Assembly: GCF_012275515.1 (NCBI RefSeq)
Contig: NZ_JAAZQL010000002.1
Coordinates: 124,001 to 188,000, forward strand
Direction: 5' to 3'
Length of the DNA: 64,000 bases
Source: Novosphingobium sp. SG707
GTDB lineage: Bacteria > Pseudomonadota > Alphaproteobacteria > Sphingomonadales > Sphingomonadaceae
This document shows, one piece after another, positions 1-7,548 of this stretch; position 1 is the first letter of the stretch, and each line of letters opens with the position of its first letter. The notes beneath the pieces are model-generated. The model did no database searches, was not told the origin of the DNA, and saw only the letters and a program-made list of their open reading frames with translations. The position numbers were made by a program, and so were the translations under genes.

Positions 1-2
1 GG

Positions 3-254
3 TTTGAAGGCGTGGTGGGCTGGCGCGTCGAGGCGGTCGAGCATCGCTGGGCGGGGTTGCGCAGTTTCGCGCCGGATCGGTTGCCGGTCTATGGCTGGGA
101 TAGCTCGGTGCCGGGCTTCTTCTGGTGCGCGGGGCAGGGGGGCTTTGGCATCCAGACGGCCCCTGCGGCGTCGGAGATGGCGGCGCGGTTGCTGTTGGGG
201 CAGGAGGCAGGCGAGGTCGATCCGGGGGTGTTTGGGCCTTCGAGGTTTGTTTAG
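3..254 (+). CDS. FAD-dependent oxidoreductase, C-terminal end (partial)
   Basis: The reading frame enters from the left edge and stops with TAG at 252-254, so only about 83 C-terminal residues are visible. The segment WAGLRSFAPDRLPVYG followed by a Gly-rich stretch (GQGGFGIQ) and TAPAASEMAARLL is typical of the C-terminal FAD-contacting part of DAO-family enzymes such as D-arginine or glycine/D-amino-acid dehydrogenases. The substrate cannot be told from this fragment. It converges on the AT-rich gene at 346-777, with one X-type repeat module directly after the stop codon. Confidence 0.75.
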   Translation, partial: FEGVVGWRVEAVEHRWAGLRSFAPDRLPVYGWDSSVPGFFWCAGQGGFGIQTAPAASEMAARLLLGQEAGEVDPGVFGPSRFV

Positions 255-265
255 AGGGGTTTAGG

Positions 266-318
266 TGCCTCCGGCGGGCAAAGGGCGGGGGCCCTTTGCA
301 ATCCCGATAATGGGGTGG
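266..318 (+). repeat. Solo X-type palindromic module (copy A)
   Basis: TGCCTCCGGCGGGC leads into the hairpin GCAAAGGG/CCCTTTGC, then AATCCC and AATGGGGTGG. The same module occurs at 2215, 43077, 56647 and 59812, and inverted at 861-900, 28471-28511, 43259-43308 and 59991-60038. Here it stands alone just after a stop codon, between convergent genes. It may act as a transcript 3' end, but it lacks a clear T-tract. Confidence 0.85.
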
Positions 319-345
319 CGCGAGGATGGCAGCGGGGTGTAGGCT

Positions 346-777
346 TTATGAGAAAATATTGTTAAAAACTATCTCTGAAACAGAAATTTTGTCAAATTTT
401 TCGACACCTTTTTTCTTCCATAAATAAGATTTTTCGATAAATTCCTTTTTACAATAATTGGCAAAGCTGGTTTTATTGTAATTCAGGAATAAATTGGCTG
501 GGATGGCCAGTGAGACTCCTAGGTTGTACATTTGCTTCCTATTGGTCGTATCCAATTGCCAGGGCACCAAGCTTTCCATCCTTCTGCAATATGCTCTGTC
601 CTTCTCGATGTCGTCAAACATGCTGAGCAGGCATATAGTAATGGCGCAAATGGAACAGTTGTCGTCAACTTCGACCTTGCCTTTCAATTTTTCTTCGGCA
701 TGGCTAATGTCGCTCTGAATGACTTTTAAATATTCATCCCAAAGAGCGGTTGTAAAAAATACATCGATATTCTTCAT
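346..777 (-). CDS. AT-rich hypothetical protein, 143 aa
   Basis: Not recognised. The ATG at 777 opens a 143-residue frame rich in Lys, Asn, Ile and Phe, with six Cys (for example CSICAITIC) and no signal peptide; one mildly hydrophobic stretch lies near the centre (CAITICLLSMF). Its base composition is strikingly low in GC next to the high-GC genes on both sides, which suggests recent acquisition. It has no partner gene: it is flanked by repeat modules at 266-318 and 861-900 rather than by an operon mate, so toxin-antitoxin or immunity roles cannot be argued from context. Confidence 0.6.
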   Translation of the reverse strand: MKNIDVFFTTALWDEYLKVIQSDISHAEEKLKGKVEVDDNCSICAITICLLSMFDDIEKDRAYCRRMESLVPWQLDTTNRKQMYNLGVSLAIPANLFLNYNKTSFANYCKKEFIEKSYLWKKKGVEKFDKISVSEIVFNNIFS

Positions 778-860
778 GGGGCGATTAACTTTTGCCGTTT
801 CGACTGATGATCGAGGTTCTTCTCACCGCCGTTGATCGACAGTGCAATATGAAAAGTAAC

Positions 861-900
861 GGGATTGCAAAGGACTGTCGCCCTTTGCCCGCCGGAGGCA
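861..900 (-). repeat. Solo X-type palindromic module, inverted (copy B)
   Basis: Inverted copy of the X module: GGGATTGCAAAGG, a loop, CCCTTTGC and CCGCCGGAGGCA. On the minus strand it follows the stop codon of ccmB immediately, so it is again placed at a gene 3' end. Confidence 0.85.
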
Positions 901-903
901 AAA

Positions 904-1566
904 TTATCGCCCCGCCCGCAACGCCGCTGCGCCCGCAAAAGGCGTCAACGCCACCAGCACTAAACTCGCCGCGCCCGCCAGCGCCAGACCGCTTTCGCCG
1001 CCGATGGCGAGCGCGCCTGCGCCGAAGATGAGGATGGGTACGCACAGGGGGATGAAGAGGAGGCCCGCCAGCGCGGCGCCGCCTTTGAGGCCTGCGGTGA
1101 TGGTGGCAACGGCAACGCCTACGGCGGCAAGGCCGGGGGTTCCGGCGAGGAGGCCGAGTTCGACCAGCACTATGGTGCGTCCGTCGAGGCCCAAAAGCGC
1201 GGCGGCGGGCAGCGTGGCCAGCATGAGCGGCGGGGCGAAGGAGAGCCAGTGGGCGAGGAGGCGCAGGGCGATGATGACTTCTTCGGAGATGCCGCGCAGC
1301 GCCCATTGCTCGAACAGGCCCGCCTCGCGGTCGGGTTCGATCAGGCGGTCGAGGGGCAGGATCGCGGCCAGCAGCGCGGCCAGCCAGATCACCCCTCCGC
1401 CCACGCGAGCGAGGAGTTTGGGGTCCGGCCCGACGGCGAAGGGGAAGATGATGGCCACCGCCAGGAAGAACAGGATGGGCAGCATGATGCCGCCTCCGCC
1501 CCCGCTGCCCAGCAAAAGCAGGCGCAGGTCGCGGCGCAGGATGGCGAGGAGTGCGGCGCCCTTCAC
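904..1566 (-). CDS. ccmB: Heme exporter membrane subunit CcmB
   Basis: A 220-residue inner-membrane protein with about six hydrophobic segments, matching the usual CcmB length. The N-terminal region (LLAILRRDLRLLL) and the loop LIEPDREAGLFEQWAL are characteristic of CcmB, the permease partner of the CcmA ATPase in cytochrome c maturation system I, which releases heme-loaded CcmE. It starts with an ATG that overlaps the ccmA stop by 4 bp, so the pair is translationally coupled. The other ccm genes are not in this window. Confidence 0.9.
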   Translation of the reverse strand: MKGAALLAILRRDLRLLLLGSGGGGGIMLPILFFLAVAIIFPFAVGPDPKLLARVGGGVIWLAALLAAILPLDRLIEPDREAGLFEQWALRGISEEVIIALRLLAHWLSFAPPLMLATLPAAALLGLDGRTIVLVELGLLAGTPGLAAVGVAVATITAGLKGGAALAGLLFIPLCVPILIFGAGALAIGGESGLALAGAASLVLVALTPFAGAAALRAGR

Positions 1567-2165
1567 AGCGCGTACCCGGCAAGGTCGAGGCGGGTGAGGG
1601 CGGGGATGCCCAGCGGCTGGTGCGAGGCGATGATGCAGGCGCCTCCGCCCGCGCAGTGGCGCTCGATCATGCGCTCGACCATCGCGCAGGCGGCGACATC
1701 AAGGCCGTTCAACGGCTCGTCCAGCAGCCAGTTGGGCGCGTTCTGGCCGATCAGGCGGGCAAGGGCGGCGCGCTTTTTCTGGCCGGTGGACAGGTAACGC
1801 ACCGGAACATCGAGCAGATTGGCCAGACCCAGCCCCTTGATCGCTTCATCGGGCACCGGCCCATCGACCCGCGCCCAAAACGCCAGCGCCGCGCCCAAAG
1901 GCTGACCCAGGTCAAGGCCGTGGCGCTCGTCCATCAGGGCCAGCGGGCCGTCCCACGCAATCGTGCCGGTGGTGCCGCTGACCGGATCGGGGCTGGGCGG
2001 CAGCAGGCCCGCGAGCATTCGCATCAAGCTGGATTTGCCCAAGCCGTTGGGGCCCAGAATATGGAGCGCCTGCCCCCGCGCCAAATTCAGCGAAAGGCCC
2101 GAAAACAGCCAGCGGTCGCCGCGGCGGCAGCACAGGTCAGTGGCGGTGAGGGCGTTGGATGGCAT
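1563..2165 (-). CDS. ccmA: Cytochrome c maturation ATPase CcmA
   Basis: An ABC ATPase of 200 residues, the short length typical of CcmA. The Walker A motif is GPNGLGKS (about residues 38-45), the signature is LSTGQKKR and Walker B is WLLDEPLNGLD. It powers the CcmABCD complex that frees holo-CcmE for heme attachment to c-type cytochromes. It is first in a two-gene unit with ccmB. The leader upstream of its ATG is filled by a composite repeat (2215-2433) that reaches to within 50 bp of the start. Confidence 0.92.
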   Translation of the reverse strand: MPSNALTATDLCCRRGDRWLFSGLSLNLARGQALHILGPNGLGKSSLMRMLAGLLPPSPDPVSGTTGTIAWDGPLALMDERHGLDLGQPLGAALAFWARVDGPVPDEAIKGLGLANLLDVPVRYLSTGQKKRAALARLIGQNAPNWLLDEPLNGLDVAACAMVERMIERHCAGGGACIIASHQPLGIPALTRLDLAGYAL

Positions 2166-2214
2166 GATGGGGTGGCGATAGGGAAAAGTGGGGGGGCTGC
2201 CAAGAAGAAGGTTT

Positions 2215-2433
2215 TGCCTCCGGCGGGCAAAGGGCGGGGGCCCTTTGCAATCCCGTTATGGGGTGGCGTCAGGTTGGCTGGGGTGTGTGGGGGATGAAAG
2301 CCTGCGGCGCGGGGAGGGTACCCGGTTTGGCGCCGCAGGCTTTAAAATTCCAAACGGTGCGTCCGACACAAAACGCCGAACCCCGCGCGCAGCATATACA
2401 GTAATGGGAGCGCGAGGGACGAGTCCCTCGCAT
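2215..2433. repeat. Composite palindromic element X-core-Y (copy C)
   Basis: Three parts in order: X module 2215-2267; core palindrome with arms AAAGCCTGCGGCGC (2297-2310) and its perfect complement (2330-2343); and Y module ending in the hairpin GCGAGGG/CCCTCGC (2412-2431). The Y part shares about 70 bp of sequence (CCGACACAAAACGCCGAAC, ACAGTAA, GGGAGCGCGAGGG) with copies D and G. It fills the whole gap between the AlkA-like gene's stop and ccmA. Confidence 0.88.
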
Positions 2434-2450
2434 CCATCTTCCTAATCCTC

Positions 2451-3068
2451 TCACAACGCCGCATTATTATAGCAATGCCACGTAAAGATCGCCGCCGCCC
2501 CTCGATGCGGCCGCCATTCTTCGGCCAGCACGCGCGTTTGCTTCTCGCTGGGCCGCTCCGGCAATCCCAGCAGTTTGCCCAACCCGATCTGCACGGCAAG
2601 ATCGCCGGCGGGCCAGATGTCAGGCCGCCCTTCGGCAAACAACAGATAGATTTCGGCGGACCAGCGGCCGATGCCCTTGATGCGGGTGAGGAGGGCGATG
2701 GCTTCCTCGTCATCGGCGGGCAGGGCGGTGAAATCGAGTTCGCCCGCCAGCACCAGTTCGCACAGGGATCGCGCATAGCCTTGCTTCTGGCGCGAGAGGC
2801 CGCAGGCGCGCAAAGTGTCGAAATCGGCGGCCAGCAGCGCGGCGGGGTCGGCCTCCTCGCCCACGACGCCCACCATTTTGGCCCACATGGACGAGGCGGC
2901 GGCCACCGAAACCTGTTGGCCCACGATGGTGCGCAGCATGGTGGCATGGCCGCGCGCGCGGATGCGGGGCTCGGGATAGCCCACCCGGCCCAGCGCCTGC
3001 GTGATGCCCGGTGTGGTTTGGGCGATGCTATTCAGCCCCATTTCAATTGCTTGCGCCGAAAGTCCCAT
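2451..3068 (-). CDS. AlkA-like DNA-3-methyladenine glycosylase (HhH-GPD)
   Basis: A 205-residue base-excision repair glycosylase that removes alkylated purines. It carries the HhH-GPD core: TIVGQQVSVAAAS near residue 47, the hairpin RIKGIGRWSAEIYLL, and a following Asp (PAGDLAVQIG) in the position of the catalytic aspartate. I use the ATG at 3068; a longer frame exists only with a TTG start at 3158, which would leave 53 bp to the divergent ferredoxin gene. The length suits the short bacterial AlkA group without the N-terminal domain of E. coli AlkA. Confidence 0.85.
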   Translation of the reverse strand: MGLSAQAIEMGLNSIAQTTPGITQALGRVGYPEPRIRARGHATMLRTIVGQQVSVAAASSMWAKMVGVVGEEADPAALLAADFDTLRACGLSRQKQGYARSLCELVLAGELDFTALPADDEEAIALLTRIKGIGRWSAEIYLLFAEGRPDIWPAGDLAVQIGLGKLLGLPERPSEKQTRVLAEEWRPHRGAAAIFTWHCYNNAAL

Positions 3069-3211
3069 TTGTGCCCGTTTCGTGAATGGAAATGACAAAA
3101 TTTTGCGCAATTCGGCCAGTTGCCAAACCGGCGGCTTGCCGATAGCAGCCGTGGCCAAGCGCCGGTTGCGCTGCGCTTCATATAACTGCGCATCATACAG
3201 AGGGATTTGAT

Positions 3212-3529
3212 ATGCCGAAGCTGGTGATCGTCAATACTGCGGGTGAAGAAAAGGAAGTTGAGGCCCAGACCGGCCGCACCGTGATGGAAGTGATTCGCGA
3301 TGCGGGTTTTGACGATCTGCTGGCGCTGTGCGGGGGCTGCTGCTCCTGTGCGACGTGTCATGTGCATGTCGATCCGGCCTTTGCCGACAAGCTGCCCGCG
3401 ATCAGCGCCGATGAAGACGACCTGCTCGACAGCAGCGACCACCGCGACGGCAATTCGCGCCTGTCGTGCCAGTTGCCCGTGACCGACGCCATCGACGGCA
3501 TGCGCGTGACGATTGCCGAGGCGGACTGA
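3212..3529 (+). CDS. 2Fe-2S ferredoxin, adrenodoxin type
   Basis: A 105-residue electron carrier. Cluster ligands appear as C40-x5-C46-x2-C49 and C86, the spacing of vertebrate/bacterial-type [2Fe-2S] ferredoxins of the adrenodoxin and putidaredoxin class. Such proteins pass electrons to P450s or to Fe-S assembly. An AGAGGGA ribosome site precedes the ATG. It stands alone: no isc, hsc or P450 gene adjoins it, so its partner is unknown. A strong hairpin follows its stop. Confidence 0.92.
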   Translation: MPKLVIVNTAGEEKEVEAQTGRTVMEVIRDAGFDDLLALCGGCCSCATCHVHVDPAFADKLPAISADEDDLLDSSDHRDGNSRLSCQLPVTDAIDGMRVTIAEAD

Positions 3530-3530
3530 T

Positions 3531-3570
3531 CTTTTAGGCGCGCGCCGGGTTTCGCGCGCGGGCCTAAAAG
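3531..3570. terminator. Stem-loop after ferredoxin gene
   Basis: CTTTTAGGCGCGCGC pairs with GCGCGCGGGCCTAAAAG across a short loop, with a two-base bulge. It begins directly after the stop codon of the ferredoxin gene. The stem itself ends in AAAAG rather than a T-tract. Confidence 0.65.
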
Positions 3571-3580
3571 CCTGACTTTA

Positions 3581-3624
3581 GGGGTGCCTTGCGCAAATGC
3601 GTTGCGCGTTGCGTAAGGCACCCC
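3581..3624 (+). promoter_or_regulatory. Long hairpin 13 nt upstream of cysK start
   Basis: GGGGTGCCTTGCGCAA (3581-3596) and TTGCGTAAGGCACCCC (3609-3624) pair over 16 positions; the single non-Watson-Crick position is a G-U pair in plus-strand RNA. The 3' arm ends 13 nt before the cysK ATG (3638), so the structure could restrict ribosome access or be a second terminator. It is not a known riboswitch class that I recognise. Confidence 0.6.
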
Positions 3625-3637
3625 TACCTAGGGCGCC

Positions 3638-4645
3638 ATGACGAAAGCGCCCGTTTATCAAAACACCCTCGATCTGATTGGCAACACCCCGATGGTCCTT
3701 CTGAAAGGGCCAAGCGAGGCGGCAGGTTGCGAGATCTGGGGCAAGTGCGAATTTGCCAATCCGGGGCAGAGCGTGAAGGATCGCGCCGCCCTGTGGATCA
3801 TCCGCGATGCGGAACGCTCGGGCGCGTTGAAGCCGGGCGGCACGATTGTCGAAGGCACGGCGGGCAATACGGGCATCGGCATAGCGCTGGTGGCCAATGC
3901 GCTGGGCTATAGGACGATCATCGTCATGCCCGAAACCCAGAGCCGCGAGAAGATGGACACTTTGCGCGCGCTGCGGGCTGAACTGGTGCTGGTGCCGGCC
4001 GCGCCTTTCAGCAATCCGGGCCATTTCGTGCATACATCGCGCCGTCTGGCCGAGGAGACGGAAGGGGCGATCTGGGCCAACCAGTTCGACAACACCGCCA
4101 ACCGCAAGGCCCATATCGAATCGACCGCGCCCGAAATCTGGGCGCAGATGGAAGGGCGGCTCGACGGCTTCACCTGCGCTGCGGGCACGGGCGGCACGCT
4201 GGCGGGCGTCGGTCTGGGGCTGAAGGCGTTTGATGAAAACATCACCATCGCGCTGACCGATCCTTATGGCGCGGCTCTGTACAATTACTATGCCCATGGC
4301 GAGCTGAAGGCGGAAGGCAGCAGCGTGGCCGAGGGCATCGGGCAGGGGCGGATCACCGCCAATCTGGACGGGGCGCCCATCGACACGCAATTCCGCATGT
4401 CCGATCCCGAAGGCCTCGAATGGGTCCGCCGCCTGCTGGCCGAGGAAGGTCTGGCACTGGGTCTGTCGAGCGGGATCAATGTCGCGGGCGCGGTGGCGTT
4501 GGGGCGGCAATTGGTGGCGCAGGGCAAGAAGGACGTGCGCGTGGCCACGATCCTGTGCGATACCGGGCTGCGCTATCTCTCGACGCTCTATAACAAGGCA
4601 TGGCTGGAGGCGAAGGGGCTGCCGGTCTTTCCTTGGCTGGCGTGA
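3638..4645 (+). CDS. cysK: Cysteine synthase A (O-acetylserine sulfhydrylase)
   Basis: A 335-residue PLP enzyme that makes cysteine from O-acetylserine and sulfide. The N-terminal DLIGNTPMVLL, the PLP lysine in NPGQSVKDRA (K47), the substrate loop EGTAGNTGIG and the phosphate-binding GTGGTLAGVG are all present. It fits with the sulfate-reduction operon at 33820-37776. The start is the ATG at 3638, which has little Shine-Dalgarno sequence and sits just after a long hairpin. A small membrane protein follows at 4664. Confidence 0.93.
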   Translation: MTKAPVYQNTLDLIGNTPMVLLKGPSEAAGCEIWGKCEFANPGQSVKDRAALWIIRDAERSGALKPGGTIVEGTAGNTGIGIALVANALGYRTIIVMPETQSREKMDTLRALRAELVLVPAAPFSNPGHFVHTSRRLAEETEGAIWANQFDNTANRKAHIESTAPEIWAQMEGRLDGFTCAAGTGGTLAGVGLGLKAFDENITIALTDPYGAALYNYYAHGELKAEGSSVAEGIGQGRITANLDGAPIDTQFRMSDPEGLEWVRRLLAEEGLALGLSSGINVAGAVALGRQLVAQGKKDVRVATILCDTGLRYLSTLYNKAWLEAKGLPVFPWLA

Positions 4646-4663
4646 TGGAGTAGGATCGCCGCG

Positions 4664-4981
4664 ATGACGGAGACTTCCAGCCCCAGCGATCCGGCCACCT
4701 CGGAATTTGAGCGCACCCCGCGCGAAATCCGCGCGCAGATGGTGCAGCGCCTGCAGGTGGGCCTGTTCGGCCTGTCGCTGATGCTGCTGCTGGTGGGGCT
4801 GGCCAATATCATCATGGACAATGCGCGGCGCAACGATGCCGCCGCCGCCAGCGCGCAGGCCAGCACCAGCGCAGGGGGGACCAGCGATCCGCTGGCCGAT
4901 ATCGGTGTCATTCCCTCGCCCGATGCGGGCAAGACGCAAGCGGGCGCATCGCCCCGCGTGACACCCGCCGCGCCGCATTGA
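4664..4981 (+). CDS. Small single-pass membrane protein, 105 aa
   Basis: Function not recognised. The protein has a charged N-terminal 30 residues, one membrane segment (LFGLSLMLLLVGLANIIM, about 35-52) and an Ala/Ser/Pro-rich tail. It lies 18 bp downstream of cysK on the same strand and is probably co-transcribed. Codon use looks like its neighbours. The topology (cytoplasmic N-terminus, short periplasmic tail) is inferred from charge only. Confidence 0.7.
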   Translation: MTETSSPSDPATSEFERTPREIRAQMVQRLQVGLFGLSLMLLLVGLANIIMDNARRNDAAAASAQASTSAGGTSDPLADIGVIPSPDAGKTQAGASPRVTPAAPH

Positions 4982-5039
4982 TCGGGCGCGCCGCGCCGGG
5001 AGTTTGATCGGCCTTTTGCCTGCGCGCGATGGAGGGCGC

Positions 5040-5134
5040 GGGAAAGCCTGCCACCTGCGGGAAAGCCTGCCACTTGAGGGAAACGGCGCGACGGGTGGGA
5101 AAACCTGCCCCGCGCGGGAATTTATGCCACCGGG
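5040..5134 (+). repeat. Five tandem 19-bp units starting GGGAA
   Basis: GGGAA recurs at 5040, 5059, 5078, 5097 and 5116, exactly 19 bp apart. Units 1 and 2 are nearly identical (GGGAAAGCCTGCCACCTGC); later units diverge but keep the GGGAA head. MraZ of E. coli is known to bind direct TGGGN repeats before mraZ, so these are candidate MraZ or other regulator sites; the 19-bp period differs from the roughly 10-bp period of that model. Confidence 0.85.
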
Positions 5135-5170
5135 GCGGCGCTCCGGCGCAGCAATCGGTCAAAGCAGCGG

Positions 5171-5272
5171 GAATCGTGGCGGATTTGCGAATCCCGATAG
5201 GCGGGAATCGGCGGGAAAGGTGTTTTCACGGCCCCGATCGCATCCGGGAAATTACGGAATTGACCTCGATTC
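5171..5272. promoter_or_regulatory. Cluster of four GANTC (CcrM) sites
   Basis: GAATC at 5171, 5189 and 5205 and GATTC at 5268. GANTC is the CcrM methylation site in alphaproteobacteria, where methylation with GcrA times transcription of division genes in Caulobacter. About one site per 256 bp is expected by chance, so four in about 100 bp upstream of the division cluster is suggestive. Confidence 0.55.
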
Positions 5273-5543
5273 ATAGAGGGTATGGTAATGTTTTGGTAAT
5301 AAATGGGCCTTGGCGGCATTTAATCAAAAATCTGAAAAATAAGGATATTTTCATTCTTTTCCACAAAGTGGCAGATTTTCCCGTAAAGTCCCTTTCCCGC
5401 CCGCAAACTCCGCGATAGAACATGATCATCGGGTAGAGTTTCAGCCGTCCTTTTGCGGGGGTTTGGCGTGGCCATGGTGCTGCGGCAAGCGGCGAAGCTT
5501 TGCCTGTCGGTGTGGGGCTTTCTTCGCAAAGGTAGTGGGTGGG

Positions 5544-6044
5544 GTGACTGGTTTCCCGGTCATTTATATGGGGCAGGGCTTCTCGCCGAAGGGCGACAAG
5601 GAGCGCTTCGTCCTGCCCGCCGACATCCGCAAGATCGTGGCCGAGGCCAGCGACAACATCAACGAGATGCTGGTGGCCAAACATGAGGAATGGCCCTGCC
5701 TGTTCGCCTGCGGCACGTCGTACAAAAATCAGCTTGCCGAGGAAATCCGTGTGAAACACGCCGCCGATGTGGCCGCCGGTCGTCCCTCTACCCGGGCGCG
5801 CGATGCGTTGGTCTTTGGTAATCTGACGCGCGTGGCTTTCGACAATTCGGGCCGCTTCATCCTGCCCGCGCATATGCGGGCGCAGGCCACGATCACGGAC
5901 GGGCTCTATATCCACGGCACGATGGACTATTTCACGCTGTGGTCGCCCGAGGTGCTGATGGCGATGGCGGGCGATGAATGGATCGGGCCCAAGGCAAGCT
6001 GCGAGAGCTATCTGGCCGCAGCGGGCGGGAGGGCGCGCAAATGA
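5544..6044 (+). CDS. mraZ: Transcriptional regulator MraZ
   Basis: A 166-residue DNA-binding protein with two AbrB-like swapped-hairpin repeats: DKERFVLP (about 18-25) and DNSGRFILP (about 100-108). MraZ forms rings and represses its own dcw operon in enterobacteria. The start is chosen as GTG 5544, after a G-rich AAGGTAGTGGGTGGG stretch; the alternative ATG at 5568 has no ribosome site. It is the first gene of the dcw cluster and overlaps rsmH by 4 bp. Its own target sites may be the GGGAA array upstream. Confidence 0.88.
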   Translation: MTGFPVIYMGQGFSPKGDKERFVLPADIRKIVAEASDNINEMLVAKHEEWPCLFACGTSYKNQLAEEIRVKHAADVAAGRPSTRARDALVFGNLTRVAFDNSGRFILPAHMRAQATITDGLYIHGTMDYFTLWSPEVLMAMAGDEWIGPKASCESYLAAAGGRARK

Positions 6045-7024
6045 GCCACCCCACCAGCCTTTTGGCCGCAATCCCGCATGACGCCCCGCATATTCCGGTG
6101 TTGCTCGACGAGGTCATCGGCGCGCTCGATCCGGCGCCCGGTAAGGTCATCGTCGATGCCACGCTGGGCGCGGGCGGCTATACGCGCGCGCTGCTGGCGG
6201 CGGGGGCCACGGTCCATGCGTTTGACCGCGACCCCGATGCGATTGCCGCTGCGCGCGAATGGGGTGCGGGCTATGACCGCCTGATCCTGCATCCACGCCG
6301 CTTTTCCGAGGTGGGCGATGCGCTGGCGCAGGCGGGCGTGAGCGCGATTGACGGTCTGGTGGCCGACATCGGCGTGTCCTCGATGCAGCTCGATCAGCAG
6401 GGCCGCGGCTTTGCCTTTTCCAGCGATGGTCCGCTCGACATGCGCATGTCGCAGGAGGGGCCGAGCGCGGCCGATTTCTGCAACGAGGCGGCGGAGGAAG
6501 AGATCGCCAACGTCCTCTATAATTACGCCGAGGAGCGCCAGTCGCGCCGGATCGCCCGCGCCATCGTCGCCGCGCGCCCGCTGGAAACCACCGGGCAACT
6601 GGCCAATGTCGTGCGCCGCGCGCTGGGCTATAAGCCGGGGGCGCCCAAAGATCCGGCCACGCGCAGCTTTCAGGCGATCCGCATCCATGTGAACGACGAG
6701 CTGGGCGAGCTGGAGGCTTTGCTGGCCACCGCCGAGAGCCTGCTCAGCCCCGGCGGGCGTCTGGCCATCGTCAGCTTTCACAGCCTTGAGGACCGCATCG
6801 TCAAGCAGTTCTTCAAGGATGCCAGCGGCGTGGCCAGCGCCACATCGCGCTATATGCCGGTCGCCGCAAGCGCGGCTCCGGCCGTCTACAGCCATATTTC
6901 CAAAGCGATCCGCGCGGGCGAGGTGGAATTGAACCGTAACCCCCGTGCGCGCTCGGCCACTTTGCGCTTTGCCACGCGCACCGATGTTCCCGCTCGTCCT
7001 GCTGGCTCCCGGAGGCGCCCGTGA
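6041..7024 (+). CDS. rsmH: 16S rRNA m4C1402 methyltransferase
   Basis: A 327-residue SAM-dependent enzyme that N4-methylates C1402 of 16S rRNA. The N-terminal [13 protein letters not shown], the SAM loop [10 protein letters not shown] (about 39-48) and [14 protein letters not shown] are family hallmarks, as are the late [11 protein letters not shown] and RARSATLR. The ATG overlaps the mraZ stop (ATGA), and its own stop overlaps the GTG of ftsL, so all three are coupled. Confidence 0.95.
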   Translation: MSHPTSLLAAIPHDAPHIPVLLDEVIGALDPAPGKVIVDATLGAGGYTRALLAAGATVHAFDRDPDAIAAAREWGAGYDRLILHPRRFSEVGDALAQAGVSAIDGLVADIGVSSMQLDQQGRGFAFSSDGPLDMRMSQEGPSAADFCNEAAEEEIANVLYNYAEERQSRRIARAIVAARPLETTGQLANVVRRALGYKPGAPKDPATRSFQAIRIHVNDELGELEALLATAESLLSPGGRLAIVSFHSLEDRIVKQFFKDASGVASATSRYMPVAASAAPAVYSHISKAIRAGEVELNRNPRARSATLRFATRTDVPARPAGSRRRP

Positions 7025-7548
7025 ATCTGACCCGTGATCGCATGCACACGATCGGCTGGGGCATGTCCCTGGTGATTTGTCTGGCCTTGACGCTGGCGCT
7101 GACGTTCCGCGTCAATGCGGTGAAAAGCCAGGTGCGCCTGGCCGAGCGACAGATCGCGCAGTTGAAGCAGGAAAAGCTGTTCCTCGAAACCGAGTTCGAG
7201 ACCCGCGCCAGCCAGCAGCAGCTCAAAGCCTTCAACGATGTGGACTTTGGCTATAGCGCGCCCACGGTCGGGCAATATCTGGAGAGCGAGCGGCAGCTCG
7301 CCGCCCTTGGCAAGCCGCGTTCGCCCGATGCGCCCGATCCGATCCGCGTGGCCTCGGCCGATGCGGTGAATGCCTCGGTGCGCACGATGATGGCGGTGGA
7401 GGCCAAGCCCTCTTCGCCCTTTGCTGTGCTGGGCATGGGCGCCAAGCCCGAGCCGGCGGCGAAGAAGGCAAAGAAATCCGAGGATATCTCCGAGCATCTG
7501 GCTCGCTTTTCCGGGCGGACGGGTCAGAATACGGGGCATCGCGAATGA
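7021..7548 (+). CDS. ftsL: Cell division protein FtsL
   Basis: A 175-residue bitopic protein: short cytoplasmic N-terminus, one membrane segment ([13 protein letters not shown], about 17-29), then a coiled coil ([19 protein letters not shown]). FtsL joins FtsB and FtsQ to activate FtsWI. It starts with GTG in a GTGA overlap with rsmH. The C-terminal 80 residues are an Ala/Lys/Pro-rich extension beyond the roughly 120 aa of E. coli FtsL. The call rests on position and topology more than sequence. Confidence 0.88.
   Translation: MNLTRDRMHTIGWGMSLVICLALTLALTFRVNAVKSQVRLAERQIAQLKQEKLFLETEFETRASQQQLKAFNDVDFGYSAPTVGQYLESERQLAALGKPRSPDAPDPIRVASADAVNASVRTMMAVEAKPSSPFAVLGMGAKPEPAAKKAKKSEDISEHLARFSGRTGQNTGHRE

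Larger units (their letters stand above)
4982..5543 (+). promoter_or_regulatory. 562-bp control region upstream of mraZ/dcw cluster
   Basis: I see no convincing gene here. It holds the 19-bp GGGAA array (5040-5134), further GGGAA boxes at about 5169, 5203, 5213 and 5246, four GANTC sites (5171, 5189, 5205, 5268), and an AT-rich stretch (about 5280-5360) with TGGTAAT twice 11 bp apart (5283, 5294). Two inverted TTTCCCG boxes lie at about 5378 and 5393. The AT-rich part is the most likely core promoter for the dcw operon. Confidence 0.6.

Noticed and set aside
346..777. Toxin-antitoxin or phage-defence module
   Set aside because: There is one gene only, no partner frame and no recognised toxin, nuclease or antitoxin motif.
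3069..3158. N-terminal extension of the AlkA-like glycosylase to 3158
   Set aside because: It needs a TTG start with no ribosome site; ATG 3068 gives a normal family length and leaves room for divergent promoters.
5040..5134. CRISPR-like array
   Set aside because: The units are tandem with no separate spacers, only 19 bp long and diverge from unit to unit; no cas gene is near.
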